A DNA stretch of 64,000 bases from Phoenix dactylifera (GCF_009389715.1 NC_052407.1:2027001-2091000), one strand, 5' to 3'; positions 23,301-36,182 are shown, counted from the first letter of the stretch. The notes: generated by a model not told the origin, from the sequence alone. Numbers and translations: made by a program.

Positions 23301-26300
23301 CCATTTGAGATTTTGACCTATATAACTGGTTACTTTGGAACTGCAATGTTTATGGGACCAACTGCGATAAAATCACTCACATTTCACACGACGAAGAGGA
23401 AGTATGGACCATTTGGAGATGAGCAAGGTATGTTCTTCTCTTCTGGCTTGGCAGATGCAATGGTTGTAGGATTTCATGGTAGAAGTGGATGGTACATAGA
23501 CAGCATTGGAGTTCATGTCCTTGAAGGAAAGGTGTCATTACCCCAAAATGCAGCTTCTGATTCAAAAACTGGAAATGATATGGAAATCAGTGAGCTGAAT
23601 AATCCTCGATGGTCTAATAAACTAGCCCCTGCAACAAGGGGAATTGGAGAAGAGGTAAGCAGTCTCTGAAATCTTTATTATCACTCAACCTTGAAATATG
23701 TTGATTGTTTACTTATGTCTTAGGAGGCTCAAAGTAGACTTATGAGGTTCATTTTATACTATTTTAGAAGTAAAATTTTTGATAACCATTTGATAACCTG
23801 GTGTTTGGAAAGGTAGAATAAACATATCACTAATGGTTTGTGATGGTTAAATTCAATAAGCTTATATTCTGTGGTTACAATGATATTGTAATTCAAGTTG
23901 TTGTTTCATGCTTGTTCATTACATAAGCAACATACGCATAATTGTATGAGGCTTTTAATTCAAGAAAACGAAAATGTTGGACGCTGGCACCTCTTATTAA
24001 AACTCACTGTACCAAAATTCGCCATACCGGTACCGGACCCCGTACCGATGCCGCACTAGATAGGCGTACTGAGTGTCAGTACGGTATGATACGTGGTACG
24101 CCTGGCATACCGGTATTAGTACCCACCGGTACCAGTACGATACGCCTGGTACCGACCGGTACTGACCGGTACAGCATACCATGCGCTGTATATTCCGGCA
24201 CATATCAATTTATATGCTAATATATGTTAGCACATGCTTGTGTGCTATGCGCTTAATCACGAGCAGACTGACATCCTAAATGGTTGAATGAACTGAGGGT
24301 TTCTACATCTAATGAACCATTGGAACTCTTTTATCCTTTTAATGAATTGTACAGTCATAAATAATCTTCATAGTATTTCTTATGTTTTATGATGTGTTAT
24401 CTTCATCATGTTGGTGGCAAAACCTTTAAATACACATGCATATATATCTAGACCAATGGTTGACGAGATCCTATGTTGCATTTAACATTTTATTCAACTC
24501 TGTCATGGTGTAAGAGCTTAGATTGTCTTTGCCCTGGAACCTCACGAGATGCTGGACAGCTGCATGAGATCGACACATATGCTTTTCATTGGCATCATGC
24601 CATTTTGGGGGATTGCCTTATTCTAGCAACTCACTATTGACAGCCAAAACCTCTACCACAATTCATCTAAATCAGTTGCATTAAAATGTCCTTCAAGGTG
24701 TGCTAGGAAAATGCTAGATATTTCAAAGGCATTGTATATTGGGAGGTTTAATTGATTCTTCTGGAACATTTCTCTCTTATTGTTTTATTTTGTTATTTCT
24801 TCTTCCTTGCTTATTGGTTTCCAATTAGGTTTCGTTTGTCACTTTCTTCCCCTTTCAGGCTATGATCTGATGGATCATGCTTTGATCCATAAAGCTGATT
24901 GTCATATAAATGTGTTAGGGTTTTGTCAGCTAAGGTGAAGGTTCCTTGTATTCATTTCCAAAAAATCTTTATGCTTTAGAACCCCTAAGCCTGAGACCAA
25001 GTGGTTTATAAACATCATTTTCGAAGGGAAGAGGTTTATAAATATCAATAGAGTAATTATTCACTTTCACAGAGAGAACTTTGAACTTAAAGTTGGATAT
25101 GAGTTCTTGTTTCCATGATGGAGATGAATTACAGTAAAATCTTCATGCAAAGAGATATCAAAGAAGAAAGAAGCCTATGTGACGTTTCGAATTTAATGTG
25201 ACACTTTTGTGGTTAATTCATGCCATTCCTCTTGGGATGTACTATTGAAAGAATTGATGCAGCTAAAGATATTCAGAATAGTAACTGACAGGTGTTTGTA
25301 GTGACCTGCTGGGAATAGGCAGGAGCTTTGTTCAGAATTGGGGGTTGACGGCATATGAGAAATAATTAAGGTTGGAAAAGGGGGAGATCAGCGGTTGGAG
25401 ATGACTTGGGGCTCACTGGTTCATTGGATCGGCAAATGGGTATTGAGGAAGATGGGGATCAGGCGATCTTGGCAGAATGATTAGGGAAAGGGACATTAGG
25501 GAAAGGAACTCATTCTCATGATTCTAGACAGAATGATTATTAGTTGATTTGTTATGTAAGGTTTTGTAACCCAGAAAATGCCTTGTCTCTTCTGCCTTGT
25601 TCTCAGTCAATGAAAGGAGCAAAGGGAAAGAATAGGTAAGATCAAATAGAATCTAAGGGATGAATTAGGGGAGTTGTATGATCTGTTTGGATTTCTCATG
25701 GCTTTGCTTTTGGCTCATTAGTTTTTATATCATTTTGTGTCTGTGTATATAAATTTATACAAAAAAGGGAATCATTCAATAACAATTAATCAGCTCAACA
25801 TTGAAAAGGAGTCAATGTACCCTCTACAATTTTGTGTTTAGTGTAGAATGGAATCATTCACTAACAATTAATCAGCTTAAGATTGATAAGGAGTCATGTA
25901 CCCTCTTTTTATTTTCTGTTTAGTGTATCAGATTTGCTCTGTATGTTTCCCCTTCACATTAAAGGGTACCCAGAGCCTCTTAAGTTTTCTTTATTTGCCA
26001 ATGCAGCTTGTAAATCATTTGCTATTTTCTTCAAGATATGGCATTCACAATTCTGAACATAGGGAAGGGGTTATTTTCCATGACGTAGCTTCTGTCAAAA
26101 AAAGAATGATTTTTCTCTTCGCATATGTTTCATATAATTCATTCATGCACTTGCAACAACTCAGGAAAGACAGTTCTGTTTACTTGAGTCTTCTTCTGAT
26201 ATTTCACTCTTCCTTAAAGCTAAAACTCTTTCACTTCATTAATCAGTTATTTTTGTCAAGGGATAGTTTATTTGATTCCTATTGTTAAAGGGAGGTCTCA

Positions 26301-28055
26301 AAACCACTGTAGTACATTAGGCGCCAACTAGGTCAATTAGTAAAGTCACTGGTAGTTGGGCACCAGTAACTTGGGTTCTAGCCCTATATATGACTTCAAT
26401 TAATTACCTTAATCAGTTGGGTAGGGGCTGAAACTGTTTTTCTTGTTTATAAACCAGGAAGTAAAAGAAAAAAAAAACTGTTGTACATATTGATATACTT
26501 TTGATTAGGGTCAGCAGAATCGTCCTGAACCAGGCGGTTCCGGCTGTTTCAAGCTGCCCCAACAGCTGACCGGCACGGTTCCAGCAGCGGAAACAAAATC
26601 CGTTGTTGGAGGGGGAGAAGGAAAAGAAAAGAGAGAAAAAGAGAGAGCGAACGGGGAAGCGAGGGAGAAGGAGAGGAAGGAAGAGAGAGGGAGGCGGAGG
26701 CCGGCGAGCCGTGCAGAGGATGCTCCTTTGGGCTCCAAGGTCGAAAAACAAGGTGGATCCCCTATTTCATTCGAAATAGGGGTCCGGCTATTTTTTTTTT
26801 TTATTGTGCCATGTTTAAGTGAAGTCGGCAAATTTCTTTCCGACTTCACTTAAACATCACAAAATAAAAAAGAGGAGGTCGGACCCCTGTTTCGAATGAA
26901 ATCGGGCACTCGCTCTGTTTTTTCAACTGCAGAAGTTTCCTCCGCCTCCTGCCTGGGTCGTCGTCAGCCTTCGACCCCGGCCTCCCTCCCTCTCTCTCTC
27001 TCTTTTCCTCTCTCCCTCATCTCTGCTATGTCATGTACGAGCCCGGCCCGGCATGGCACGGGCCCGTATCGTTTGATATACTTCCATACAGAATGAAAAT
27101 GAATAGGAATAACTTTTTATTTTCCTTATACAAAGAATAAACTTATTATTATTAGATAGTTTTTTTCCATCCATCTTTCCCTTCTCTTGTATTATGATGT
27201 GAATGATTGGTGTGGCAGATTAACTTCTAGGACTTGCATCTTTGATTGGAAGTAGCAAATCTAGTGTAGTAGCGTCTATAAGTCAAACAAATCAAGTCTA
27301 TTCTCCTTTTTCATATAAAAAGTTAAAAAACCTGGTTTCAGAAAATCGAAATGTAATGCTGAAGATCTAAAATTTTTTTCTGATTACGATCTCTTTCAGG
27401 TTACATATGGTGTTACAAAAGAGCCAGTTCCAATTGGACCAGGACCCTGGGGTGGAGATGGAGGTAAACCATGGGATGATGGAGTTTACTCTGGAATCAA
27501 ACAGTTATATATCACATGGGGAGAAGTCATAAACTCCATACAGATAGAGTATGATCGGAGCGGGCAGTCTGTTTGGTCTACAAGACATGGTGGTAGTGGA
27601 GAGACCACTCACAGGGTAATGTGCAGAACCCTTAGCTATGAGAAATGGGGAAAAAAGAGAAAAAAGGGCACATTTATTAATATTTTGCACACAAACGTGC
27701 ACAACTGTAGACAGTTTTTCTTGCAAAAAAGAACTCATTTTGGTTATTATTGCAGATCAAATTTGACTACCCCCATGAGGTTCTGAATTGCGTGAGTGGA
27801 TACTACGCCACCATTAACCGAGATGAGAGGCCAACAGTCATAAAATCACTTACATTCTGCACAACTAGGGGAAAGTATGGACCGTTTGGGGAGGAGGTAG
27901 GAACCCATTTCACGTCTGCTACTACAAAAGGGAAGGTGGTTGGATTCCATGGTAGGAGCGCGCTGTATTTGGATGCTATTGGGGTCCATATGCAACATTG
28001 GTTGGGTGAGAAGTCATCTGCTACCAAGTCCTTGCTTTCTAAGTATTTCTTTTAA
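17361..28055 (+). CDS. JAL3: Jacalin-related lectin 3-like, three domains
   Basis: Seven coding exons: 17361-17363, 17465-17680, 19688-20149, 22964-23206, 23286-23654, 27400-27615 and 27756-28055. All introns are GT-AG in phase 0 and the joined product is 602 residues, close to Arabidopsis JAL3. Each of the three jacalin beta-prism domains is split by one intron. The first halves start at GPWGG (residues ~15, ~246, ~446). The second halves carry YGPFG..(Q/V)G and the GXXXD site: GWYLD, GWYID, and in domain 3 ALYLD, which lacks the Gly. A Ser/Asn-rich linker of about 75 residues follows domain 1. With no signal peptide, the protein should be nucleo-cytoplasmic and bind mannose/glucose-type glycans. 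The ATG is placed at an exon end because exon 2 is preceded in frame by TAG and ATG|gtaaat offers a strong donor. If intron 3 is retained, the frame stops at 20212. Confidence 0.88.
20150..22963. other. Intron 3 of the three-domain lectin gene
   Basis: A 2.8 kb AT-rich intron. I see no bounded transposon or gene in it. Its donor is GTATGT and its acceptor CTTGCAG. Confidence 0.6.
23999..24190. repeat. GTACCGGT-rich patch in intron 5
   Basis: About 190 bp packed with permuted TACCGGTA, GTACCGG, CCGGTACTG and GGTACG motifs in both orientations, so it can fold on itself many ways. It is sharply more GC-rich than the flanking intron. No terminal repeats or target duplication are clear. The smaller patch at 14590-14740 looks related. 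Confidence 0.6.
26318..26480 (+). mobile_element. SINE-like element in intron 5
   Basis: A tRNA-like head contains an A-box-like stretch (CAACTAGGTCAATTAGTAAAG) and a B-box-like TGGGTTCTAGCCC about 45 bp later. A unique body and an A-rich tail (AAAAGAAAAAAAAAA, ~26464-26478) follow. Target duplications are not evident. Confidence 0.45.
26520..27075. repeat. Foldback element with perfect-like hairpin core
   Basis: The core (26760-26907) is a hairpin with arms of about 68 bp and a 12-base loop (CAAATTTCTTTC). The arms share ATTTCATTCGAAA.AGGGGTC and GTTTAAGTGAAGTCGG, and differ mainly in the T-rich middle. Outside the core, a purine-rich left flank (GAGAAGGAAAAGAAAAGAGAG) faces a pyrimidine-rich right flank (CCTCCCTCCCTCTCTC), extending a looser inverted repeat to both ends. 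No coding capacity is supported. It sits in intron 5 of the lectin gene, so it should be transcribed as part of the pre-mRNA. Confidence 0.7.
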
Positions 28056-28799
28056 AATGATGATGCTTAGCCTTTGTATATCACCTATAGTGTTGAACAT
28101 GTACTAATCCTATAATCCCAATTACCAGTACCTAATGTATGAGATGAAGTTTTCGGTGCTAAGCTATTGTATCCATAACTGGCATGTCAAGGAGTTTCTG
28201 CATTGATGCTCAACATGTTGAGTTTTATCCTATGTGAAGTTGTTGGATGCTACAGTGTTTTGTTATTCTACTTTCAGAAGTTCACTATTTTTCTTTTAAC
28301 TAAAACCTACGATAATAGAATTTATACCTTTTTTTCTTAGTATATTTGTTTTAAGCTAGGAGCTTATGCAGGTAAAGATGTCACTTGGCAAAGTCACCAG
28401 TACGGCTTTCGTGAACAAATTAGCATGCTATATGTTGAGCCTTTGATTAAACATTTGATTATTATAATTTCAATAACTGGACATTTGAATTGAAGATATA
28501 CATTTTGGTCATGCTCTACTTAGTAAAAGATTGATAAAAATAAAAATAAAAATCTAGAAGTTTGTAATGTACGGTTTAAATGATATAAAAAATAGATAAA
28601 CTTTTTAGTGGCATATTGGATGTTTTGTTTTGATCTAAAGTACTGAAACCTACTAAATTCTAATTTATATATGTTTAAAGAAGTGTTCTGTTTTTTATAA
28701 TACTAGACATTTTGTACCTTCTATTTTATGTTTACTTGTTATATAAAGAAGTTGATCTATAAAGTTGGCTACTTGAGCATTGTTTGTAATGTGAATCAA
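28056..28799. other. 3' flank of lectin gene
   Basis: Contains the presumed 3' UTR of the three-domain lectin. No other gene recognised. Confidence 0.5.
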
Positions 28800-28955
28800 C
28801 TGAGTTGTCATGGTCTTTTCTTTTCCCTTTTTAAGAGAGAGGGGGATGAGAGTATGCAGCATGGTAAAGACAGAGATTGAACCTATGTCAACAACACCTC
28901 TTGTCAACTGAATCAATTGGCACTTGCAGATGACCAATTGAGCCAAATTTGAAAT
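28800..28955 (-). mobile_element. SINE-like tRNA-derived fragment
   Basis: Read on the minus strand, GGCTCAATTGGTCATCTGC (A-box-like) is followed by CATAGGTTCAATCTCTG (B-box-like). The layout matches the SINE-like element at 26318. The boundaries are uncertain. Confidence 0.35.
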
Positions 28956-30978
28956 ATATTTTTTCGATTGAAATTAGGATAACATAAGCTGCACCCAGGT
29001 TGAGGTATGCTTGGATGTAGAAAATGTAGGCATAAAAGCTTCATAATTCCTAAGCTAACATTTTATTGCAGAATAACTGTTATAAAATCGGAGAGGACTG
29101 GCCAATCTGAAAGGAAACCGAAAATCAGACCCCTGGCTGATCTAGTTTCCACATAAAACCAGAAATACGATTCAACCAGCTTAGAACCGTCCAACCTGCC
29201 AGTTTTCGACGAAACTTGCTGAACCTATTGGGTGCACGAGGGGTGAATCGACTTGCTTTAAAATGTTCTAAAACATTTTCAAATTTGTGCTTGAGTAGAT
29301 TGAGGATTTCATAGCTATCTCTCAGCTGCCAAGTAAGTACTAATTCTTGAAAGTTTATCAAGCAACAAAATCTTTATTATATTTTCCTAAAGATGATATT
29401 TTTTCACTAAGTTAATAATCAATTCTTTTTGATAAAAAATAGTCAATTCCTTTCCTCTTTGGTGCAAAATTAAATATATACCTACTTCATTTATTTGGAT
29501 ACTCTTAATGCTTTCTTGTCTAAAAAGAAAATAACAAACTTTATATTTTTCCTATACTATATACAGCCACACTTAAATCATTTAAAAACTGATTGAATCA
29601 AGATTTTTTTATTTATACTGCAATTAATAAATAATTTTCATAAATTTTATAAATCGTTATACATATTTTTTTGAATATTTTTAGTTATAATCCGCTCTGG
29701 ATTAGCCGTTAGATCGATGATCGGTGATCCGAGGTCTTGCCGGGCCACTCACTTAAGTAGATGTTATCTAAAGTCAGCAAGCTGAAAGCAGCTCGAGTAG
29801 CATGAGGCTATTATTATTTAAGATTTCATGATGTGCGATAAGTTTATATCAATTTCTTCTCTTAAACAACAAACCATTTGACAAACCAAAAGAACGATCC
29901 TCACAAATGACACAAACAGCACCAGTTTGTGGAGGAGGAGGGTGTGACAAAGTCGAATTAATGAGAGAGGATTGGACTTGGCGAAGTACAAGAATTCGAT
30001 AAGATGGCCCACTGTACTGGGTATCATCTAAAAGTTGGTGAAGACAAGATACATATTACAAAAGAGCTACCACCATCCTCATACCTAGGGGCTATTTTAA
30101 AGATTCTTAAAGGAGCTAGGGTTGGTCGTTTCCTTGTTAAGTATTGCTTAGGGTTGGTCGTCTTCTTGTCAAGTACTGCTTTATTAGAACCCCTCCTTCA
30201 GACCTTACACTGAAGGCAGTATGCAGTGGACCTGGAGCGTTTGCGTTGGGTGGCAACGCATGAGATGAGACCCTCCCGGAAAAGCAACAAAAGGGAAAGA
30301 GGAAACACAGGGCAGTGCCCGTATTATATATCTTTGTGGTACCAACAGTTTTGCCACCTTAAAGCCACTTCCACCCACGGCCTGGCATCTCCTCCATGGA
30401 AGCCAGGCCAGTCTTGTTCCCATATCTTCCTTGGTATCTCCAAAAGATGAGAGAATCTGGGGTCAAGTCCAGCCTTTGGGTCCCCCCCGGGGTTGTGCCT
30501 ACAGGGATCAACCTTTCTACCCAAAGTTGGTTTGGGTGTAAGCTTTTACGAGTCAAATCCTAGCTTCCTAGCTGTGGCCGTAAGATACGAGAGCCCATTG
30601 AGGAGGTTGGGTCCACCCCTCGTTAGGGCAAGGGAGGAGGCAGGTAAGGCTAACTTTCAGGACTTCAGCATCTGGAAACGGATCTCACACATGAGCGGCG
30701 TATTATTCCTTTGTTGGACGCATATGAACATTAGCCTAGCATCTTGGTCCCCCTATCACATCAGTGTAGCATCAAAGTGGGTGCCTACTTAAGGCACCAC
30801 CCCTCATGGGCCATGGCTAGCTTCGGGTACCTGTCTTTTAGGTTCCTATTTGCTTTGTGTTTCTCTTGTTCTTTTCTTTTTCTTTTTTTTAATGATAATA
30901 TAGAGAGAAAGGAAGATAAATTTGTTTGTACCAGAATTATCCAGATACAAATTGACTCGTAGGATGCGGCAATTGAGA
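28956..30978. other. Intergenic, repeat-like
   Basis: AT-rich to about 29690. The part at 30000-30850 is more balanced and contains short near-duplicates (TAGGGTTGGTCGT at 30117 and 30149). It may be retroelement debris but shows no recognisable protein. Confidence 0.4.
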
Positions 30979-31450
30979 TTTTTTTTTTTTTTTTTTTTTG
31001 CTAGAACGAATGATTTATATAATCCTAATACTAATACATCCAAAAAGAATGAAATATAGTAACTCCCGAAGCGTTTTAGGCAGCTTCCTCTCTCCGACCC
31101 ACAAGACGCCTTTAGAGTGATTGGCCACATACGAGGCCACTCAATATGTAGCCTCATTAATCTTTTTGTATGCATGTTTAGCCTGGACAACCACATCACC
31201 ATTAAACATAGTCCGAATATTACGAAGCAGGGGGTGACATCTACATACACTGCATGTGCATTTCTGGACCCAGCCGATCACCATAGTCGAGTCATCCTCA
31301 AACATAACTGCTCTGACCCGTAGCACATGTCGGGAATAGCCCAACCTGGCCCATGCCGCTTTAGCTCAGCATTCGGCATCAAAGTATCAAAGATCTGACT
31401 CCCACCAGCAATGATCATTCTGGAGTCTGGGCCTCTGATATAAAAAAACC
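30979..31450 (-). mobile_element. LINE 3' end (RNase H part), truncated
   Basis: On the minus strand the fragment ends in a poly-A tail, seen as 21 T at 30979-30999. Upstream it encodes part of a plant LINE RNase H-like domain: ..FEDDSTMVIGWVQ...CHPLLRNIRTMF, matching the usual E.DS..VI.W......HPLL.DIR layout. The rest of the element is missing, as in typical 5'-truncated insertions. Confidence 0.7.
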
Positions 31451-32023
31451 TTATTCACAAGGGAATATATTTCGCCGAATTAGGTTATAATTAATGATGC
31501 ATCCTTGAATAGGAGAGAAGAGGCATGTGGATTTTAAAAGCATTTGCCATACCTACTTTGCAGCACATTACCCTTTGTTTTGCTTTACGATATGCTAGTC
31601 GCTCTATTTGCCGAGGGGTCCTTTTTATTATTATTATTTTTCCATCGAAAGGGTATTCATAAGTTCTATTTGTATGTTTGTCTTGTTCATCAGTATATAT
31701 TAGGTTTTTATGTGTCAAAAATCATGCAGAATATACTGTGGGATTCTAGCTTCCCTTTTCTTTTGAAAATAAAAATTAATTTCCCTATTTGCTTCACAAA
31801 ATAAAATAAACATAATATTTATGTACAATCTAACCACTAGATCTGTGTCTAATTAGTTGTAGTTATCATGAGCAAGTGCAGATGAAATACCAGGCGATGA
31901 TGTAGCTTAAACTAGAGCAATTATAGTTACATTGTGGGCAACACTTATATTTACTCGTCCAATGCCCTATATTTACGCTCGTTGACTGCTTAATGGCTAA
32001 TCATGGTTACTCTGGCCATTTGT
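31451..32023. other. Intergenic, nothing recognised
   Basis: AT-rich spacer between LINE fragment and CACTA element. Confidence 0.5.
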
Positions 32024-32026
32024 CAC

Positions 32027-33269
32027 CACTACAAAACTCATCTTTCCCGATGCTTGTTCTAACCTTTACCGACGCTTATACGCGTCGGCTAAAGTTCCAA
32101 CAACGCTAATTAAAGCGTCGCAAAAGCGTCGGCGATACTGGAGTGGCAAAAGTTTTTGCCGACGCTACACGAAAGCGTCAGCAAAAACAGGAAAAGCGTC
32201 GAGAAATCTCTATTTCTACAAAAAAAATATAGTCTATTCCGACGGTTATAAGCATCGTTGTAAATATTTTTTTAAAAAAAAAATTATTTACAAATCTCTG
32301 GGGCCTTGAGGACGGCTTATAAGCCCTAATCATTGCCGATGCTACATGAAGAAGAAGAGGGAAGAGGCAACCTAGCCCTGATCATTGCCGGCATCTCAGA
32401 AGAGGGAAGAGCTCCAGATCTCAGGAAAAATAATCGCATGCCAACCTAGCTCAAAAGATGTAATAAATAGCCATACCTAGCCCAGGAGCTCCAGATCTCT
32501 CTTCCCGCTATCCACAGCCATCACTGCAAAAGAGAGAGAGAAAAAAAAATTCAATCAAAGTTTGTTCTCTGAAACTATATCTTTTATCCTAAAAAAAAGA
32601 AAGAATCAAGAACGGAAAGAGAAAAGAAGATGAAAAAGAAAAAAAAAGGAACAAAAAGAAGAAATGAAGAAAAGAAATGAAGATAAATAATAAGGAAAAA
32701 TCTGAAAACCCCTCTGGTCAATGGAGCTATCGTCGACGGCGAGGACGTGCAGCTCTCCGCCGGTGCTCATACACCCTCTCTCCATCGCCATCCACTGTTC
32801 TCCTCCATTGCCATCCCCTCTCCGCCGGATCGAAACCCTAAAATGAAGTAGAAATATAAATAGAGGGAAAGGGAGTGAGAGAGAGAGAGAGAGGAGGAGG
32901 AGGAGAGAAGAAAAGGACCGCCACTTTTCTTTGGGGTTGGAGCATCTCCTCCACCTATTTAAAGCTGGACCATGGCCATGGCTTCGGATCAGGGGTTAGG
33001 GATAAGGAGGGCGGCAGGCGGCGGGAGCTGGAAGGGTTAGGGATCGGGAGGGGTTTGTATATATGTGGGTGGGAGTGGGTGTGAAATGAGAAGCGTCGTG
33101 GGACTCCGACGACGCTTTTAAGCGTCGTCTAATCCCCGCTTCTCAGCTCTAGCGTTGTGACCGCCGACGCTTCGAAGCGTCAGCAACTTTTGGCGCTCGG
33201 CAAAAATTACCAACGCTTTTAGGAAGCGTCAGCGTATATGCATTGGCGCTTCTCCTTTTTTCTGTAGTG
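32027..33269. mobile_element. Non-autonomous CACTA element, complete
   Basis: The ends are CACTACAAAA at the left and TTTTCTGTAGTG at the right, and CAC flanks both sides as a 3-bp target duplication (32024-32026 and 33270-33272). Both termini hold many copies of GACGCTT/AAGCGTC in both orientations, the subterminal repeats to which a CACTA transposase would bind. The 1243-bp interior has purine-rich low-complexity sequence and no transposase, so it would need one in trans. Short open frames inside (near 32606-32791 and 32875-33084) resemble nothing I know. Confidence 0.88.
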
Positions 33270-33272
33270 CAC

Positions 33273-34842
33273 GTTTGCCATATTATATATATTAATTTCA
33301 ATAGCATACTAATTTTCCATATAACGGCAGCACAAGAACTCAAAGGAGTTGCTTCCAATAGCTAGAGACTCGTAGAGAGTCCAGTTGCATGCAGACATGG
33401 TTGACCTTTGGTAATTGGACTTGCAGGAAAGCTGCAATCACTGTTGATGTTTGGCTCTGAGCATGCAGTACGTGATCAGGAACCTTTTTATTCTTTTCTG
33501 AGTAGCTTAATCTTAAGAACTGAATAAATGATCGACCTACTTTGGTCAGAAAGCCTTACAAATTTGAAGCACTAAATCCAATGTGGCCTCTCCTGGCAAT
33601 ATACATGCTGCTTCACAACAGCCTTGGAGCTTCATATGTAGGGGTGTGATGTATGAGTTTGTATAGACTCTGGGCTCCATGCATGTATTGGATGTAGCGT
33701 GGGGACCCTGTGGTGCCCATGAGTTGATAGGTATGTAGAGAAGCTATCCCAATAGAAATATCTTGCACACTTACCCATGGGGAATCAGCATCGGTCATGC
33801 CACTTTATTCCCCAGGTCGATGATCACCATGCGAAAACTGTATTGGAGTTCTGGAAAGTTAAAAAACCATGTATGGTCTCGCTCTCATTCATGAGCTTTT
33901 CTTTCCTCTTTACGACGATATCTTTCTTTTGATTCCCCACATTCCACCGCGTACTGCATGCTGAATATCTCGAATGGGTCGCTTCCTTTTTTTCGGTTTG
34001 CAAAAAGGAAATTTTGAGAAGTTTTAAGAATAAAAAGCCTTCAAAAGCTGATGAGAAGCCGATTAGTGGGCACCTTTATTATGTGGTTGAACATGCTGAA
34101 GTCTTGTGGCCTCAGCATTTTATGGGAGCCTGAGCTAAAACTTTGATGCGTTTCCTCTGTTCTCCAAGAGACTAAAACAGGCATATAGAAGTACTGTATC
34201 TACCTCAAAGCAAGAAGTTGGTATGCTAAAAACCTTTGATTAATGCTGCTTCTTTTTTTAAATTTTGAGTAAGTCTTGCATTTGTAGGCAGCACATATGA
34301 TCCATTAGAACCAACAAAAAATATTTTTTTATATAATAGGCCAGATCAATCCTAGTCAAAAAAAAAAAATGGAATGAACTTGGATCTTTTCAATCAGATG
34401 ACTTGTCATGAAATTGTCCTTTGTATTTCGGCCGGTTCCGCCAAAGCCATGAACTGGTGAGACAAGTACGAGAACATGGTAGCCAAGTGCCTGGTTAAAT
34501 TGTAGCCATGAATGAATTAAGTGAAGCCTACCTCATTAGCATGTCTTATATATAAGTTTTTAATCTTCTGTTAAATAAAAATTTGCTGTACTAACTAGAG
34601 CTCTATACTGGCCATCTTAAATTCTACAAGTATCCCTGCATCTGGAACACAGCCTTACCCTAGGAAGTGTGACTGCATGGTGCCTGCCCCTGGTGAGAGG
34701 CAACTTTGGCTTTGAATTTCCATGATTTGATTTCAGCCCGAAGAGCTCATCAAATTTGCAAAGCACAACCCTGATAAATCCTCTGTATGCGTTCCTCTTA
34801 AAAGTGTAGCAATTATTATCCACCCGAAGAAAAACTTGATAG
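33273..34842. other. Intergenic, nothing recognised
   Basis: AT-rich, with only short open frames on both strands. Confidence 0.5.
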
Positions 34843-34845
34843 TTA

Positions 34846-35060
34846 GGCCCCATTTGGGGACCTTTTAAAGTGCCAAAAAGATTTTACAAAAGTACTTTCT
34901 CAGTTTGTTTACCAAACTTATGTTAAAGTATCACAGCACTTTAAAAATGTAGTTACCATACAACAAACAGCTTTTTATAAAAACTCTACTTCAGAAACCT
35001 CTACTTCCAACAGCTCTACTTTCAAAAGCTTTACTGCCAACAACTCTCCCAAACAGAGCC
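34846..35060. mobile_element. Harbinger-like MITE, 215 bp
   Basis: The imperfect terminal inverted repeats are GGCCCCATTTGGGGA and TCTCCCAAACAGAGCC. TTA is duplicated at 34843-34845 and 35061-35063. The right half, with GCACTTTAAAAAT.TAGTTAC and repeated CTCTACTTC motifs, is shared with the larger element ending near 57659. Confidence 0.75.
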
Positions 35061-35063
35061 TTA

Positions 35064-36177
35064 GTTATTAGTTGCTCCATTAAAGAGTAACCTCACTTAA
35101 AAAGGTACCTATCACATGGTCATTTAAGTCGTAATGTGGACACGGGGGCCAACTCTTTGGTTTTTGGCTTGAAACTCACACTAGTGGAGCTTAATTTGTG
35201 TGAAAATGTTGACCCGTACCCCATTGTCTTTGGTTTTTTCCCATTTCAATGTTTGTGACGACATTGTCCTTGCCAAAGAAATTGAGCAATTCCACCTTGC
35301 CGCCCTTGTCGAGATTGCATGACACATGAAACAAATGGCCCATTTCAAGCACGCCAACATCCTCTTTACCGGAATTTCTGGCCTCAAAGTCCAAGCAACA
35401 CGTCACTGAAAAGAAGGTAAGTTTAAAAGCCAGACAGCTCAACTCCTGCTAAAAGATCAAGATGGCTTCTTGCCATCATAAAAACAAGAATTAGGAGGAC
35501 CTACATAGAAGACATTAAAAGTGGTGCAAGGCTTAATAAATTGTATGAGTGGGGCCTTTGAATGGCTTGTCTAGTGGCCAACCTCAACCTCTTTTACTAC
35601 GAGCATCCAAAGGAAACAATGAGTACATAAGAAACGGGCTGGGATGAAGCCACATCCTTTATAAGGTGAAATTTTTAGTTCAACCAGATCAACCACTGAG
35701 CTGATGGACCAATCCAACCGCGAAACATAATGCACAAATGCATGCTTATTGCACTATTTTCCTTTTTAACTGTCTTTGTGTGTGTTGCTTCACGATTGGA
35801 CTGATCTAATCCAACCAATAATTTCTCTTTTACAAGGGTGGCCCATGCAGTAATGCATGTATTGTGCTATAGAGATTGAGGTGGTGCATGTTAATACCCA
35901 TACAATTACAGGAGAGAAACTTGCACAACTTGTGATACACATTGTAATCGTAATCAACGACAAAACCAAATCCCGTATATTATGTCTAGAATCATGCAAC
36001 TTGCATCATTATTATGACTTGCATAGTACCAAATATATATATTGGCCCCATAGTACGTAGCTCTAAATGATGACCTAGAGGATCAAATTAATGTGTTGGC
36101 TAGAACCAAATCTATATTCATGCATCATGGAAACGTCGGTGTCAAGTTTGTTGGACATTGCTCATAAAACTTCCATG
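35064..36177. other. Intergenic, nothing recognised
   Basis: The open frames on both strands are short and overlap each other. No gene supported. Confidence 0.5.
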
Positions 36178-36182
36178 GTCAT

